Made by a program: the position numbers and the translations under genes
The notes under the pieces: model-generated
Databases searched by the model: none
What the model saw: only the letters and a program-made list of their open reading frames with translations
Told to the model about the DNA's origin: nothing
Shown: positions 54,079-62,077 of the stretch, piece by piece
Position numbering within the stretch: position 1 is the stretch's first letter
How the letters are laid out: each line of letters opens with the position of its first letter
Source of the DNA: QVMG01 sp032073245
GTDB taxonomy: Bacteria; Bacteroidota; Bacteroidia; Bacteroidales; Tannerellaceae
Length of the DNA: 64,000 nucleotides
Assembly (NCBI GenBank): GCA_032073245.1
Contig: DAMANX010000009.1
Span: 62,001 to 126,000, forward strand
Direction: 5' to 3'

Positions 54079-54639
54079 TTATCCTCCGATTTCTGAAGGA
54101 ACATCACGGAAACGATAACCGCCGATTACACTACCATTGCTACCGAAATTCGGTTGACGGTTGATTGTAAGGGTTAGGTTAGGAAGTCCGTTCTTTCCGG
54201 TTGTACCTGCTTTCTTAGCAATAACCTGTACAGGTGTATATTCATGTTGGCGTGCAGGGAAATCACTGACTGCACGGGTTGTAACCTGCATAGCCTGGGT
54301 TGTTGTGTCATTGTGGTTGGGATCTTCAACCAGATAACCTGCGTTTTCGGCTGTGCCGTCTACATAGCCTTTGAAATACTTGTACTGTTCTTCAGAAAGG
54401 TCATTCGTCTGTACAACGATGGTCTTTTTGCCGACAGAACCCGGAAGGATCAATTTTGCATTGGTATCTTCCCACTCAATTTCACTTGTTGAATTATCTT
54501 CTTCCGTTTCGGAATAAGAATCAATAACGATTAAATTAAGAAGGTGTACACCTGTTGTTGCATCAAAATTCGGGAATGCTCCACCACCTGCTGGCGGCAT
54601 GAATTTAATGGACTGAATTCCCCAATCAACTTTTGTCAT
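54079..54639 (-). CDS. Major tail tube protein
   Basis: 186 residues, beta-rich, without signal peptide. MTKVDWGIQSIKFMPPAGGGAFPNFDATTGVHLLNL ... TSEIEWEDTNAKLILPGSVGKKTIVVQTNDLSEEQYKYFKGY ... LPNLTLTINRQPNFGSNGSVIGGYRFRDVPSEIGG. The order major tail - chaperone - tape measure supports a tube subunit. It is first in the operon, with its own promoter and a strong hairpin after the stop, so it should be made in excess, as a tube subunit must be. No tail terminator, head or connector gene lies upstream; the next gene upstream is an unrelated surface protein. Confidence 0.72.
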   Translation of the reverse strand: MTKVDWGIQSIKFMPPAGGGAFPNFDATTGVHLLNLIVIDSYSETEEDNSTSEIEWEDTNAKLILPGSVGKKTIVVQTNDLSEEQYKYFKGYVDGTAENAGYLVEDPNHNDTTTQAMQVTTRAVSDFPARQHEYTPVQVIAKKAGTTGKNGLPNLTLTINRQPNFGSNGSVIGGYRFRDVPSEIGG

Positions 54640-54701
54640 GAAATTTAATTTTTTAGTTAATACTTACTTGTTCTTCTCAATTGAGTTTTGTTGGAACAAT
54701 G

Positions 54702-54733
54702 CAAATATATAGGCGTGATGGGGCGGTTTCAAA
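54702..54733 (-). promoter_or_regulatory. Consensus promoter of the tail operon (TTTG-N20-TATATTTG)
   Basis: -33 TTTG at 54730-54733 and -7 TATATTTG at 54702-54709 on the minus strand, separated by exactly 20 bp: the best match to the Bacteroidetes housekeeping promoter in the window. The leader to the major tail ATG is about 55-60 nt. Confidence 0.7.
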
Positions 54734-54803
54734 GCGAAATTACGTACCTTGAAATTATAATTACAAGGATGATAATTGCTTCAAAAGATGTTAAATAAAA
54801 GTC

Positions 54804-54900
54804 TTAATTGTTTTCTAAAAAGTATTAGATATTTTTCCAAAAGGTATTAGACGTTTTTTGATAAAGTATTAGATGTTTTTTTCAGAGTTTAGGAACAAAA
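54804..54900. repeat. 22-bp-period tandem array (TTAGATNTTTTT units)
   Basis: Units start at 54804, 54825, 54847, 54869 and 54889 (21, 22, 22, 20 bp). The pattern is TTAGAT-T-run-AAAAGTA. It closely resembles the array at 33727-33860, 21 kb away, and lies upstream of the tail operon promoter. Confidence 0.75.
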
Positions 54901-54924
54901 ACGATAAGAAGGTTTTGATGAAAA

Positions 54925-54970
54925 AAATCCCTTTGATTGCTGTATTTTCTTACGACTATCAAAGGGATTT
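54925..54970 (-). terminator. Terminator of the beta-helix surface protein gene
   Basis: Perfect 13-bp stem AAATCCCTTTGAT / ATCAAAGGGATTT with a 20-nt loop and a T-run on the minus strand. It shares its stem with the galE terminator at 60307. Confidence 0.85.
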
Positions 54971-54977
54971 TATTGGG

Positions 54978-57632
54978 TTAATCTATGATGATTTTAAAGG
55001 AATCCTCCTCTGTGCGCACAATATATATGCCCGCTTTAAGAGAGATAATTGTCTGGCCGTTAATATTACGGGTGGTTATTAATTGTCCTTTCACATTATA
55101 GATAGTAACGCATTGGGGCTTGAGAGTTTCTATGATCATATTTCCATTATGGCTGGATATCTTTATATTATTTCCGGTAGAAATGTTTCCTGTCGGGTCA
55201 TCACAGCTTATTCCTTCTACCTGGATGATTACTGGCCCTGTAACATTTGCTATGGTAAATGTGTGTGTCTGGCTATCAGTTGATTTAGGACTGATTTCTT
55301 CATCATTTACACGCGTGATCATTCCCGATTGATCCTGATTGCTTAGGGTTAAACTAAACGTAAAGGGCTGTCCATAACGTGCTGTATTGTTTGCTTCGAG
55401 AATGATGCATTCTGCTCCTGCAAATATGACGGGATATTCACGTAAAGCTATTTCAATTATATGATCATTAGTGATTCTACTCAGGTTGTAGCTGAATTGT
55501 CCTTTTCCTAAAGACCGGGGAGTAGCCTCTTCTCCATTAATCATAAAATGTATTTCAGATACATCAATATCGGGATCATCCATGTGAAAAATCAGTTGGA
55601 GATTATCATATTCATTCACAGTAAGAGTGCCCGGGCTGTAGTTTGTCGTAATACCTGGTGCAACATTCAACACTATGGAATGATAAGCAATAGCTGGAGG
55701 GATAGGTGCTACATATTCATAAGCTCCCATATCTATTGCTTTTTTGTTTCTTCCTAAAAGAATGCGGTCATTACCAGCAAGGTCTTTATTTACACTACTC
55801 AGATCGGGGTCCGGACTTATTGAGGAATCATAATAGTCGTTATTTCCGGCATCTATTACCGGGCTGCCGGGCAATAAGGTGAAGTTGGTATCCAGCAGAG
55901 GATCAGTATCTCCATCGATATTCCCGTTTTCATCGGTGGTTAAACCACCAATAAGGCTATATTCATATTCCACCTGAGTAGTGTAGTTAACCAGATCTGA
56001 ACCATTGTTACCCCAGATTATTGAATTTCTTATAATAGGAGCTGTCTTACAATCTGAGAAAAATCCACTTCCCATTTCATTTGCTGTATTATCGACTAAA
56101 GTGATATTAGTAAGTATATAAGCCGATACAGGTTGGTCGCTCATACAAAAAATACCTCCTCCGTATTTATCCGTAGTGTTTTTAGTAAAAAGAGCGTTCG
56201 TTACAGTCATATTACCTGTGCTATAAATACCCCCTCCCAAACTAAGTGCTGAGTTTCCATTAAAAGAGCAATTAATGATATCCAAAAGGCCATTATTCGC
56301 AATTGCTCCTCCATATATTGCTTCATTATCAGAGAAAATACAATTTTCAAGATATAACTCTGAAGTGGGCAGATTGGTTATAGCACCCATGCCTGCTTGT
56401 GTAAAGGTATGAGTAACTTTGTTTGCTTGAAATTTGGTGTTAATTATCCGTAGTGTTGATTCCTCGGAGAATATTGCGCTTCCATTGCCATTATTGCCTT
56501 CCTGCCCGTTACCTCTTACGCTATTGTCATTGAATTCGACTCCATCTATTTCCATAATACCATTATAAATGCATAATGCTCCGGCGTAAATTGCTGTGTT
56601 TTCTGTGAACTTAACATCTTTTTCTACCACTATATTTTTAGTGTTATGTAGATAAAGTCCACCCCCTCCGTCTGCATTGTTATCGTGAAACAGGGTGCCT
56701 TCTTTTATTGTGAGCTTACTTCCACCATATACATACAAAGCTCCTCCCTGGCCATCGAAGCAGCCGAATATGCCGGGAACAGTATATTTGCATCCTCCTT
56801 TGCGACATTGGTTACCTTCAAATTTTGCTTTAACAGTAATATTTAATTCTTCTGTTAAGTCATCTCCCTGCGTGATAAAGACTGCTCCTCCACCACGGCA
56901 TTTTTCAAGCGCTTCATTTCCGTTGAACTTAACGAATGAGTCCTGGAGATCATTACCTATATTTATGGTTCCCTTTGCCAATGTGAGGTATAATGCACCA
57001 CCCGCATCTGTCGCAATATTGGTATTAAATTCTGTTTCGGGAGCTATCTCTACTTCTGTTTCATCTGCTTCCACATAAACTGCTCCTCCGAAATTGTAAG
57101 CATTATTACTGGTGAATTCCGATTTTCCCATGATTTGAAGTTTAGCGTTTTTGACATAAATGGCTCCTCCTTTATAAGCTTTTGTGTTTGCGATAGAGAT
57201 ATCCTCTGCTATCAAATTTGCATTTTCAACGTAAATGGCTCCGCCATAATTGTCGGCGAGGTCATTGTTTTCCAGTGCACCGCCTTGTAATGTGAGATTA
57301 AAAAGGCTCAGTGTTGTTCCATCCGTAACCTCAAAAATACGCCAATTACTTGTACCGGGTATCGTAACGGAAATTGTTAAACCGGCTCCGTCAATCGATA
57401 TTCTTTTACCATCGTTGATTTGGATCGGGCTGCTTACTGTGAATGCCTGGCTAAGTTGAATAGTGGCGCTTCCATTTGTGGGGATTGCATCGATTGCATC
57501 CTGAAGTTCTGTTTCCGTTGATACTATTGGTCCAGATTTTGTTTTCACCGGATTTTGTATTTGCTGTTCTACTGCAAATCCATTCACTTCTAGAGTTATC
57601 AGAAGTGTGCATAAAAGATAAAATGTTCTCAT
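54978..57632 (-). CDS. Beta-helix (PMP-like) surface protein with T9SS-type sorting domain
   Basis: 884 residues. Signal peptide MRTFYLLCTLLITLEVNGFA. Residues about 100-560 contain many right-handed beta-helix rungs with the chlamydial-PMP-like GGA(I/L)(Y/F) and FxxN motifs (NYGGAIYVENA, KGGAIYVKNA, NFGGAVYVEADE, DAGGALYLTLA, GGGGLYLHNT, YGGAIANNG, KYGGGIFCMSD). The DIGAYEY-like segment (KAIDMGAYEYVAP, about 650) typically closes such helices. The last ~80 residues (ISSHNGNMIIETLKPQCVTIYNVKGQLITTRNINGQTIISLKAGIYIVRTEEDSFKIIID) match a type A sorting domain. It is probably exported to the cell surface. It is divergent from the AraC gene that may control it. Confidence 0.82.
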   Translation of the reverse strand: MRTFYLLCTLLITLEVNGFAVEQQIQNPVKTKSGPIVSTETELQDAIDAIPTNGSATIQLSQAFTVSSPIQINDGKRISIDGAGLTISVTIPGTSNWRIFEVTDGTTLSLFNLTLQGGALENNDLADNYGGAIYVENANLIAEDISIANTKAYKGGAIYVKNAKLQIMGKSEFTSNNAYNFGGAVYVEADETEVEIAPETEFNTNIATDAGGALYLTLAKGTINIGNDLQDSFVKFNGNEALEKCRGGGAVFITQGDDLTEELNITVKAKFEGNQCRKGGCKYTVPGIFGCFDGQGGALYVYGGSKLTIKEGTLFHDNNADGGGGLYLHNTKNIVVEKDVKFTENTAIYAGALCIYNGIMEIDGVEFNDNSVRGNGQEGNNGNGSAIFSEESTLRIINTKFQANKVTHTFTQAGMGAITNLPTSELYLENCIFSDNEAIYGGAIANNGLLDIINCSFNGNSALSLGGGIYSTGNMTVTNALFTKNTTDKYGGGIFCMSDQPVSAYILTNITLVDNTANEMGSGFFSDCKTAPIIRNSIIWGNNGSDLVNYTTQVEYEYSLIGGLTTDENGNIDGDTDPLLDTNFTLLPGSPVIDAGNNDYYDSSISPDPDLSSVNKDLAGNDRILLGRNKKAIDMGAYEYVAPIPPAIAYHSIVLNVAPGITTNYSPGTLTVNEYDNLQLIFHMDDPDIDVSEIHFMINGEEATPRSLGKGQFSYNLSRITNDHIIEIALREYPVIFAGAECIILEANNTARYGQPFTFSLTLSNQDQSGMITRVNDEEISPKSTDSQTHTFTIANVTGPVIIQVEGISCDDPTGNISTGNNIKISSHNGNMIIETLKPQCVTIYNVKGQLITTRNINGQTIISLKAGIYIVRTEEDSFKIIID

Positions 57633-57756
57633 ACGTGTTGAATTAATTGGATGTTTTACTTATTCTTTTTATTACAAAGAAAAAGAGGTTATTAAGATGA
57701 TGTGCGTAAGTGGTTGATGTAGTGGGTATTTGTGGCACCGTTTGATTGTGTTTTTC

Positions 57757-57782
57757 TTTTAGGAAAACAAATTGAGAAACAA
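57757..57782. promoter_or_regulatory. Direct repeat 1 between surface protein and araC genes
   Basis: TTTTAGGAAAACAAATTGAG, followed by AAACAA. It recurs with few changes at 57870-57894, 113 bp away. The pair is a candidate operator for the adjacent AraC regulator. Confidence 0.5.
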
Positions 57783-57869
57783 AAAGTAAAGGATTTGTAC
57801 TGAACAGATAGCTGTAATTCTGTTTCTCAAAGGCATATTTTTCATCTGAGAATTATTCAATCAAATGCT

Positions 57870-57894
57870 TTTTAGGAAAACAAAGTGTAAACAA
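57870..57894. promoter_or_regulatory. Direct repeat 2 between surface protein and araC genes
   Basis: TTTTAGGAAAACAAAGTGTA, followed by AACAA, 18 nt before the araC ATG. It is positioned for autoregulation. The rest of 57633-57912 shows only a weak TTTCTTTG -7 box for the surface protein gene. Confidence 0.5.
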
Positions 57895-57912
57895 TCTAAT
57901 AAATAGCAGATT

Positions 57913-58785
57913 ATGAGTGGTTTAATGTGTGCAACGGAATGTTTGGATTGCTTCCGTTACGAACAAGATGAAAATCCTGCCTGTGATATAGTAGATCATT
58001 CTGAAGGCCAAAAATGGAGCAATACATTGCTTCTTGGTGAGATTATTATTGTACGAAAAGGTGCGATAAGTTTGTCCTACGATCATTTCCTGAATCATCG
58101 TTTTGTTCAGGACAAGATTCTATTGCTTCCTCCGGGATGCCATTTTCAAGCTATGGCAGAAAGAGAAAGTATACTTTTTGTTTTCCGGATAATTCATTCT
58201 CCAACATTATATGAGAATTATCCTCTGAAGCAGTTAAATGAAGAATTAAAGGGTATAACTGTAAGTAATCAGATTCATACACTGGATGTTATAGAGCCTA
58301 TAGTAAATCTTCTCAATGCTCTGGATTACAATATAAATAACGGATTGCGTTGTTCATATTTTCTGCAACAAAAGGTGAATGAATTGATATTATTGTTGCG
58401 GGCATATTATCCGAAGGAAGAGCTGATCAATTTTTTCAGGCCGATTCTTCTGAATTCATCCAGGTTTACAAACTTCGTATTGCAAAACTACCGGTGTGTG
58501 AAAACCGTAAAGGAACTGGCTTCACTTTATGCATGTAGTATGTCGAATTTCGATAAGAAGTTTCGGAAAGCATTTGGTATGGCTCCTTATCAATGGATAC
58601 AGGAGAGAAAAGTGAAAACAATTTATCACGAGTTGTATATGTCAGATAAACCTCTAAAGCAAATATCAGAGGAACAGGGGTTTAAGTCGCTTCCTCAATT
58701 CAATGATTATTGTAAGAAACATCTTGGATATCCGCCGGGGAAAATGCGTAAGATAGCGCCATCTATGATGAGTATCAAGATATAA
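57913..58785 (+). CDS. AraC-family transcriptional regulator
   Basis: 290 residues. The N-terminal part is a cupin-like sensor (LLGEIIIVRKGAISLSYDHFLNHRFVQDKILLLPPGCHFQAMAE, about 38-82). The C-terminal ~95 residues hold two helix-turn-helix units: TVKELASLYACSMSNFDKKFRKAFGMAPYQWIQERKV and LKQISEEQGFKSLPQFNDYCKKHLGYPPGKMRK. It is divergent from the beta-helix surface protein, with paired direct repeats in the shared control region. Bacteroidetes regulators of this kind often sit next to surface adhesin genes, so local control is likely but not shown. Confidence 0.88.
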   Translation: MSGLMCATECLDCFRYEQDENPACDIVDHSEGQKWSNTLLLGEIIIVRKGAISLSYDHFLNHRFVQDKILLLPPGCHFQAMAERESILFVFRIIHSPTLYENYPLKQLNEELKGITVSNQIHTLDVIEPIVNLLNALDYNINNGLRCSYFLQQKVNELILLLRAYYPKEELINFFRPILLNSSRFTNFVLQNYRCVKTVKELASLYACSMSNFDKKFRKAFGMAPYQWIQERKVKTIYHELYMSDKPLKQISEEQGFKSLPQFNDYCKKHLGYPPGKMRKIAPSMMSIKI

Positions 58786-58885
58786 CAGGTTGATTTGTGA
58801 AACAAAATAGAGAAAATAAGTACGGGTAGTCTGAGAAATCGTCCTATATTTGCCGCGTGCAAAACTGATTTATATATATATATAT

Positions 58886-58908
58886 TCTGTCACTTTGTAA
58901 ATGACAGA
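58886..58908. terminator. Weak hairpin between convergent araC and integrase genes
   Basis: TCTGTCA / TGACAGA with a 9-nt loop after an (AT)n tract. It is A+T-rich and only a possible terminator. Nothing else was seen in 58786-58968. Confidence 0.35.
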
Positions 58909-58968
58909 TTCTTGATTATTAAGCTTTTTCGTAATGCAAAGGTAACAAACTACAAGCAGATTTACAAG

Positions 58969-60240
58969 TTATCCCACAGATTTTATAGCATTAATGACTT
59001 TCTCATTTGCCTGATGAAGCACGGAATGATTGAATGATGCCAGGTAAATGGCTGTTGTTTTTTCAGATGTATGACCTAATCCTTCCGATATTATAGCTAA
59101 AGGTAAATGTTCATTTTTTGCTATCGTAGCCCAGGTATGACGTGCTACATGTGTTGAAAGATTTTTTGATATTCCACATATGCCGGCAATCTTCTTCAAC
59201 CGTTCATTTTGCAATCGTAATGCACTCTCATATTGGAGACGAAATGAATGTGTGCTGTTTTCAATTATCGGTAATAAGAAAGGCGAGTCAGCCGTTTTAT
59301 CTTTAAATAACCGGATAATCTGTTGTAATGGTTGCGTTACCTTTATTTCTATCAGTTGACCGGTTTTTTTCCTTTGATAGGTGATCATACCATTACGGAG
59401 ATTCTCCTTTTGTAGATAAGCCATATCTATAAAAGACATACCACGGGCATAAAAGCTGAAAAGAAATAATAAACATGCTTTCCCGAGGCCTTCCACAGAA
59501 TTTGTGTTTGTTATTTTACCTGGTTTTTGTTCCATTGAATCTGCAATCAACCGGTCTATACGTATCATTTCTTCTCTGCTGATAGCACGTTTACGTGTTA
59601 CCTGAACTCCTGTAAATACTTCTTCAAACGGATTAAATACCGGCGTAGTTAATAGACCATTGCGAATCGCCTTATTATAAATAGCTCTCAGATTACGCAT
59701 ATAAAAGGAAATAGAATTCACCGCCAACCCTTCCTGTTTAAGGTGGTATTCAAAACGACGAATAAGTATAGGGGTTATTTGTTTGAGTTGTAATTCCCGG
59801 CTGCCGTAAAAACGGGTGAGACGGTTTACTACGGTATGATAGCCTCGTGCCGTACGATAACGCCCAAATTCTTCCAGTTCACGACCTAGTTTGTCGACAA
59901 AGTCGGTCAGAAGGTGTCCGCCCTGTTTTCTGCGATAGGCTGTGATAATATCGGAGGATGTAAATGGAATGCCTTCATTTTCAAAATTGTTAAGAATATT
60001 CTCCAGGAAATGACGCGTGCGAAGAAGTTCTTCTTCAATCTTTCTTAATCCAGCAAAACGCTGTTTATTTGCCGAATGGAATACAATGGTATGTTCTTTC
60101 TGATCCCATTCATCGGGATAGACCCGGCAAGGAATGGTGATACTTCGAGCAATGCGCCCATGAATGACTCGAACAAACAGACTTCCTTTACTTCGCTTAT
60201 TGCGAATAGAGGAACGTAAATGAAATTCAATTGATGTCAT
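58969..60240 (-). CDS. Tyrosine recombinase/integrase (Bacteroides phage or element type)
   Basis: 423 residues with all three domains: arm-binding-like N-terminus (FHLRSSIRNKRSKGSLFVRVIHGR, 1-90), SAM-like core-binding domain (about 110-205) and catalytic domain. The catalytic residues read Arg266 (YARGMS), Lys292, His364/Arg367 (HVARHTW), His390 (GLGHTS) and Tyr399 (AIYLAS), so it looks active. It differs in sequence from the recombinase half at 27338-28105. It could be the integrase of a former prophage (giving the tail operon) or of a small element with the surface protein and AraC genes, or a DNA invertase. No relaxase, replication or excision gene accompanies it. Confidence 0.92.
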   Translation of the reverse strand: MTSIEFHLRSSIRNKRSKGSLFVRVIHGRIARSITIPCRVYPDEWDQKEHTIVFHSANKQRFAGLRKIEEELLRTRHFLENILNNFENEGIPFTSSDIITAYRRKQGGHLLTDFVDKLGRELEEFGRYRTARGYHTVVNRLTRFYGSRELQLKQITPILIRRFEYHLKQEGLAVNSISFYMRNLRAIYNKAIRNGLLTTPVFNPFEEVFTGVQVTRKRAISREEMIRIDRLIADSMEQKPGKITNTNSVEGLGKACLLFLFSFYARGMSFIDMAYLQKENLRNGMITYQRKKTGQLIEIKVTQPLQQIIRLFKDKTADSPFLLPIIENSTHSFRLQYESALRLQNERLKKIAGICGISKNLSTHVARHTWATIAKNEHLPLAIISEGLGHTSEKTTAIYLASFNHSVLHQANEKVINAIKSVG

Positions 60241-60306
60241 AGTTTCTACACTTAGTTAATTACTGTATGTTACATAACTTTATTTTATCGCTTGTGGTTT
60301 ATAAAA

Positions 60307-60347
60307 AATCCCTTTGATTAAATGGGGTTTCCATAATCAAAGGGATT
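60307..60347 (-). terminator. Terminator of galE
   Basis: Perfect 14-bp stem AATCCCTTTGATTA / TAATCAAAGGGATT, 13-nt loop, T-run on the minus strand, 76 nt past the galE stop. The rest of the 60241-60422 gap shows no gene. Confidence 0.85.
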
Positions 60348-60422
60348 ATAATCAAAGATATCTTTATCTTTCGTGTCTCAGTGTTGACTATTTATAGTTT
60401 TGAAACATTTTTGGGGGGGCAA

Positions 60423-61457
60423 TTACTGTATGCCTTTTTCACGTAATTTCAATTGCCAGTTCCAGGCGGTGACCAGAGTGTCTTCTACACTTTCTTTAGC
60501 AGTCCAGCCAAGAACTTTGTTGGCATGTTCCGGATTCGCCCAAACTTTTTCGATATCCCCTTCGCGGCGGTCAACAATTTTATAAGGAACTTTCACACCG
60601 TTGCCTTTTTCAAATGCATGGATCAGTTCTAGTACTGAAACGCCACGTCCTGTTCCCAGATTGAAGATTTCCAGTTTGTCTTCCGATTTATTTTCAAGCA
60701 TGCGATCCATTGCGATTACGTGTGCTTTGGCAAGATCTACAACATTGATATAGTCGCGGATACATGATCCGTCAGGAGTATCATAATCGTCACCAAATAC
60801 ACTTAATTCTTTACGGATACCCATTGCTGTTTGTGTTACGAACGGTACCAGATTTTGTGGAACACCATTAGGTAATTCACCTATTTCAGCACTTGGATGG
60901 GCGCCAATAGGATTGAAGTAACGAAGAATAATGCTCTTAAAAGGAAGGTTGGCATGAATTGAATCACGAATGATTTCTTCATTGATCTGTTTAGTATTGC
61001 CGTAAGGTGATAATGCCGGTTTAATTGGTGCATCTTCAGTTACAGGGAGGATATCCGGTTGTCCGTAGACGGTACAAGAGGATGAGAAAACAATTCCTTT
61101 AATATCAAATTCCGGCATCAGGTCCAGAAGGTTGATAAGTGTAACCAGATTATTGCGATAATAGAGTAGGGGTTTGAATATTGATTCTCCTACTGCTTTA
61201 CTGGCAGCAAAATGGATGATACCTTGGATGCCCGCATTTTTTTTTAATACTTCACGAACTCCTTCTTTATCGTTCAGATCGAGTTCTACGAATGTCGGGC
61301 GAATGCCTGATATTTTTTCAATACCATCTAATACTTCAATATTGGAATTGGAAAGATTATCAATGATAACCACTTCGTATCCAGCTGCCTGTAATTCGAC
61401 TACGGTGTGTGAACCAATGTATCCGGTTCCTCCTGTTACTAAGATTTTTTTCTTCAT
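60423..61457 (-). CDS. galE: UDP-glucose 4-epimerase
   Basis: Interconverts UDP-glucose and UDP-galactose using bound NAD. 344 residues, normal length. NAD motif VTGGTGYIGSH (residues 7-17); catalytic region FSSSCTVYG with Ser125-127; YxxxK as Tyr152 and Lys156 in SPYGNTKQ; substrate segment IGAHPSAEIGELPNGVPQNLVPFV typical of GalE; C-terminal WNWQLKL. It lies downstream of rnfA on the same strand with a 29-bp gap, so it may be partly co-transcribed. Confidence 0.96.
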   Translation of the reverse strand: MKKKILVTGGTGYIGSHTVVELQAAGYEVVIIDNLSNSNIEVLDGIEKISGIRPTFVELDLNDKEGVREVLKKNAGIQGIIHFAASKAVGESIFKPLLYYRNNLVTLINLLDLMPEFDIKGIVFSSSCTVYGQPDILPVTEDAPIKPALSPYGNTKQINEEIIRDSIHANLPFKSIILRYFNPIGAHPSAEIGELPNGVPQNLVPFVTQTAMGIRKELSVFGDDYDTPDGSCIRDYINVVDLAKAHVIAMDRMLENKSEDKLEIFNLGTGRGVSVLELIHAFEKGNGVKVPYKIVDRREGDIEKVWANPEHANKVLGWTAKESVEDTLVTAWNWQLKLREKGIQ

Positions 61458-61486
61458 TTTGGTTGCAATTTAGATCTAATAAATGA

Positions 61487-62059
61487 TTATACTATGCCTG
61501 AAAAGCCCATAAAGGCCATCGCCAGTAAACCGGCGGTGATAAGAGCTATTGGGGTTCCTTTCAATCCTTTAGGAGTATGAGTCATTTCCAATTGCTCCCT
61601 TATGCCTGCAAAGATAATCAAAGCTAACGCAAATCCAATGGCTGTAGAGAAAGCATATACAATTGATTCTAATAAATTATATTCTTTCTGAATCACAAGT
61701 ATAGCTACTCCGAGGATACAACAGTTAGTCGTAATCAAAGGCAGAAATACCCCTAATGCCTGATATAGGGCAGGTGAAACTTTTTTAAGAATAATTTCTA
61801 CCAATTGAACCAATGCTGCTATGATTAGAATAAAACTTATAGTCTGCATGTATCCTAGTCCATAGGCATCAAGGATATATTTTTGGACAAGGAAAGTTAC
61901 TATCGTAGCAATAGTTAATACAAAAGTTACGGCGGCACCCATGCCGGCGGCAGTCTCTACTTTTTTTGATACTCCGAGAAAAGGGCAAATGCCTAAAAAC
62001 TGGGCCAACACTACGTTGTTGACAAATACTGCGGCAATAAAAATTAAAATGTATTCCAT
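61487..62059 (-). CDS. rnfA: Rnf complex subunit RnfA
   Basis: Inner-membrane subunit of the ion-translocating ferredoxin:NAD oxidoreductase. 190 residues with six predicted helices. Family signatures: NNVVLAQFLGICPFLGVSKK (residues 14-33) and ITTNCCILGVAILV with the conserved Cys pair that ligates an intramembrane iron-sulfur cluster with RnfE. It is last of the rnf genes and lies 18 bp after rnfE. Homologous to NqrE. Confidence 0.96.
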   Translation of the reverse strand: MEYILIFIAAVFVNNVVLAQFLGICPFLGVSKKVETAAGMGAAVTFVLTIATIVTFLVQKYILDAYGLGYMQTISFILIIAALVQLVEIILKKVSPALYQALGVFLPLITTNCCILGVAILVIQKEYNLLESIVYAFSTAIGFALALIIFAGIREQLEMTHTPKGLKGTPIALITAGLLAMAFMGFSGIV

Positions 62060-62077
62060 ATTGTTTGGTATTTAGTA

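Noticed and set aside
41555..54639. A contractile injection system or R-type tailocin.
   Set aside because: No sheath, baseplate wedge, spike or AAA+ ATPase. The long tape measure and G/GT chaperone fit a non-contractile tail.
58871..58886. (AT)n tract as a possible origin or promoter.
   Set aside because: It is short simple sequence between two convergent gene ends, with no associated motif.
41555..60240. A complete prophage running from the tip gene to the integrase.
   Set aside because: No head, packaging, lysis, replication or repressor genes. An unrelated surface protein, AraC gene and terminators separate the integrase from the tail operon.
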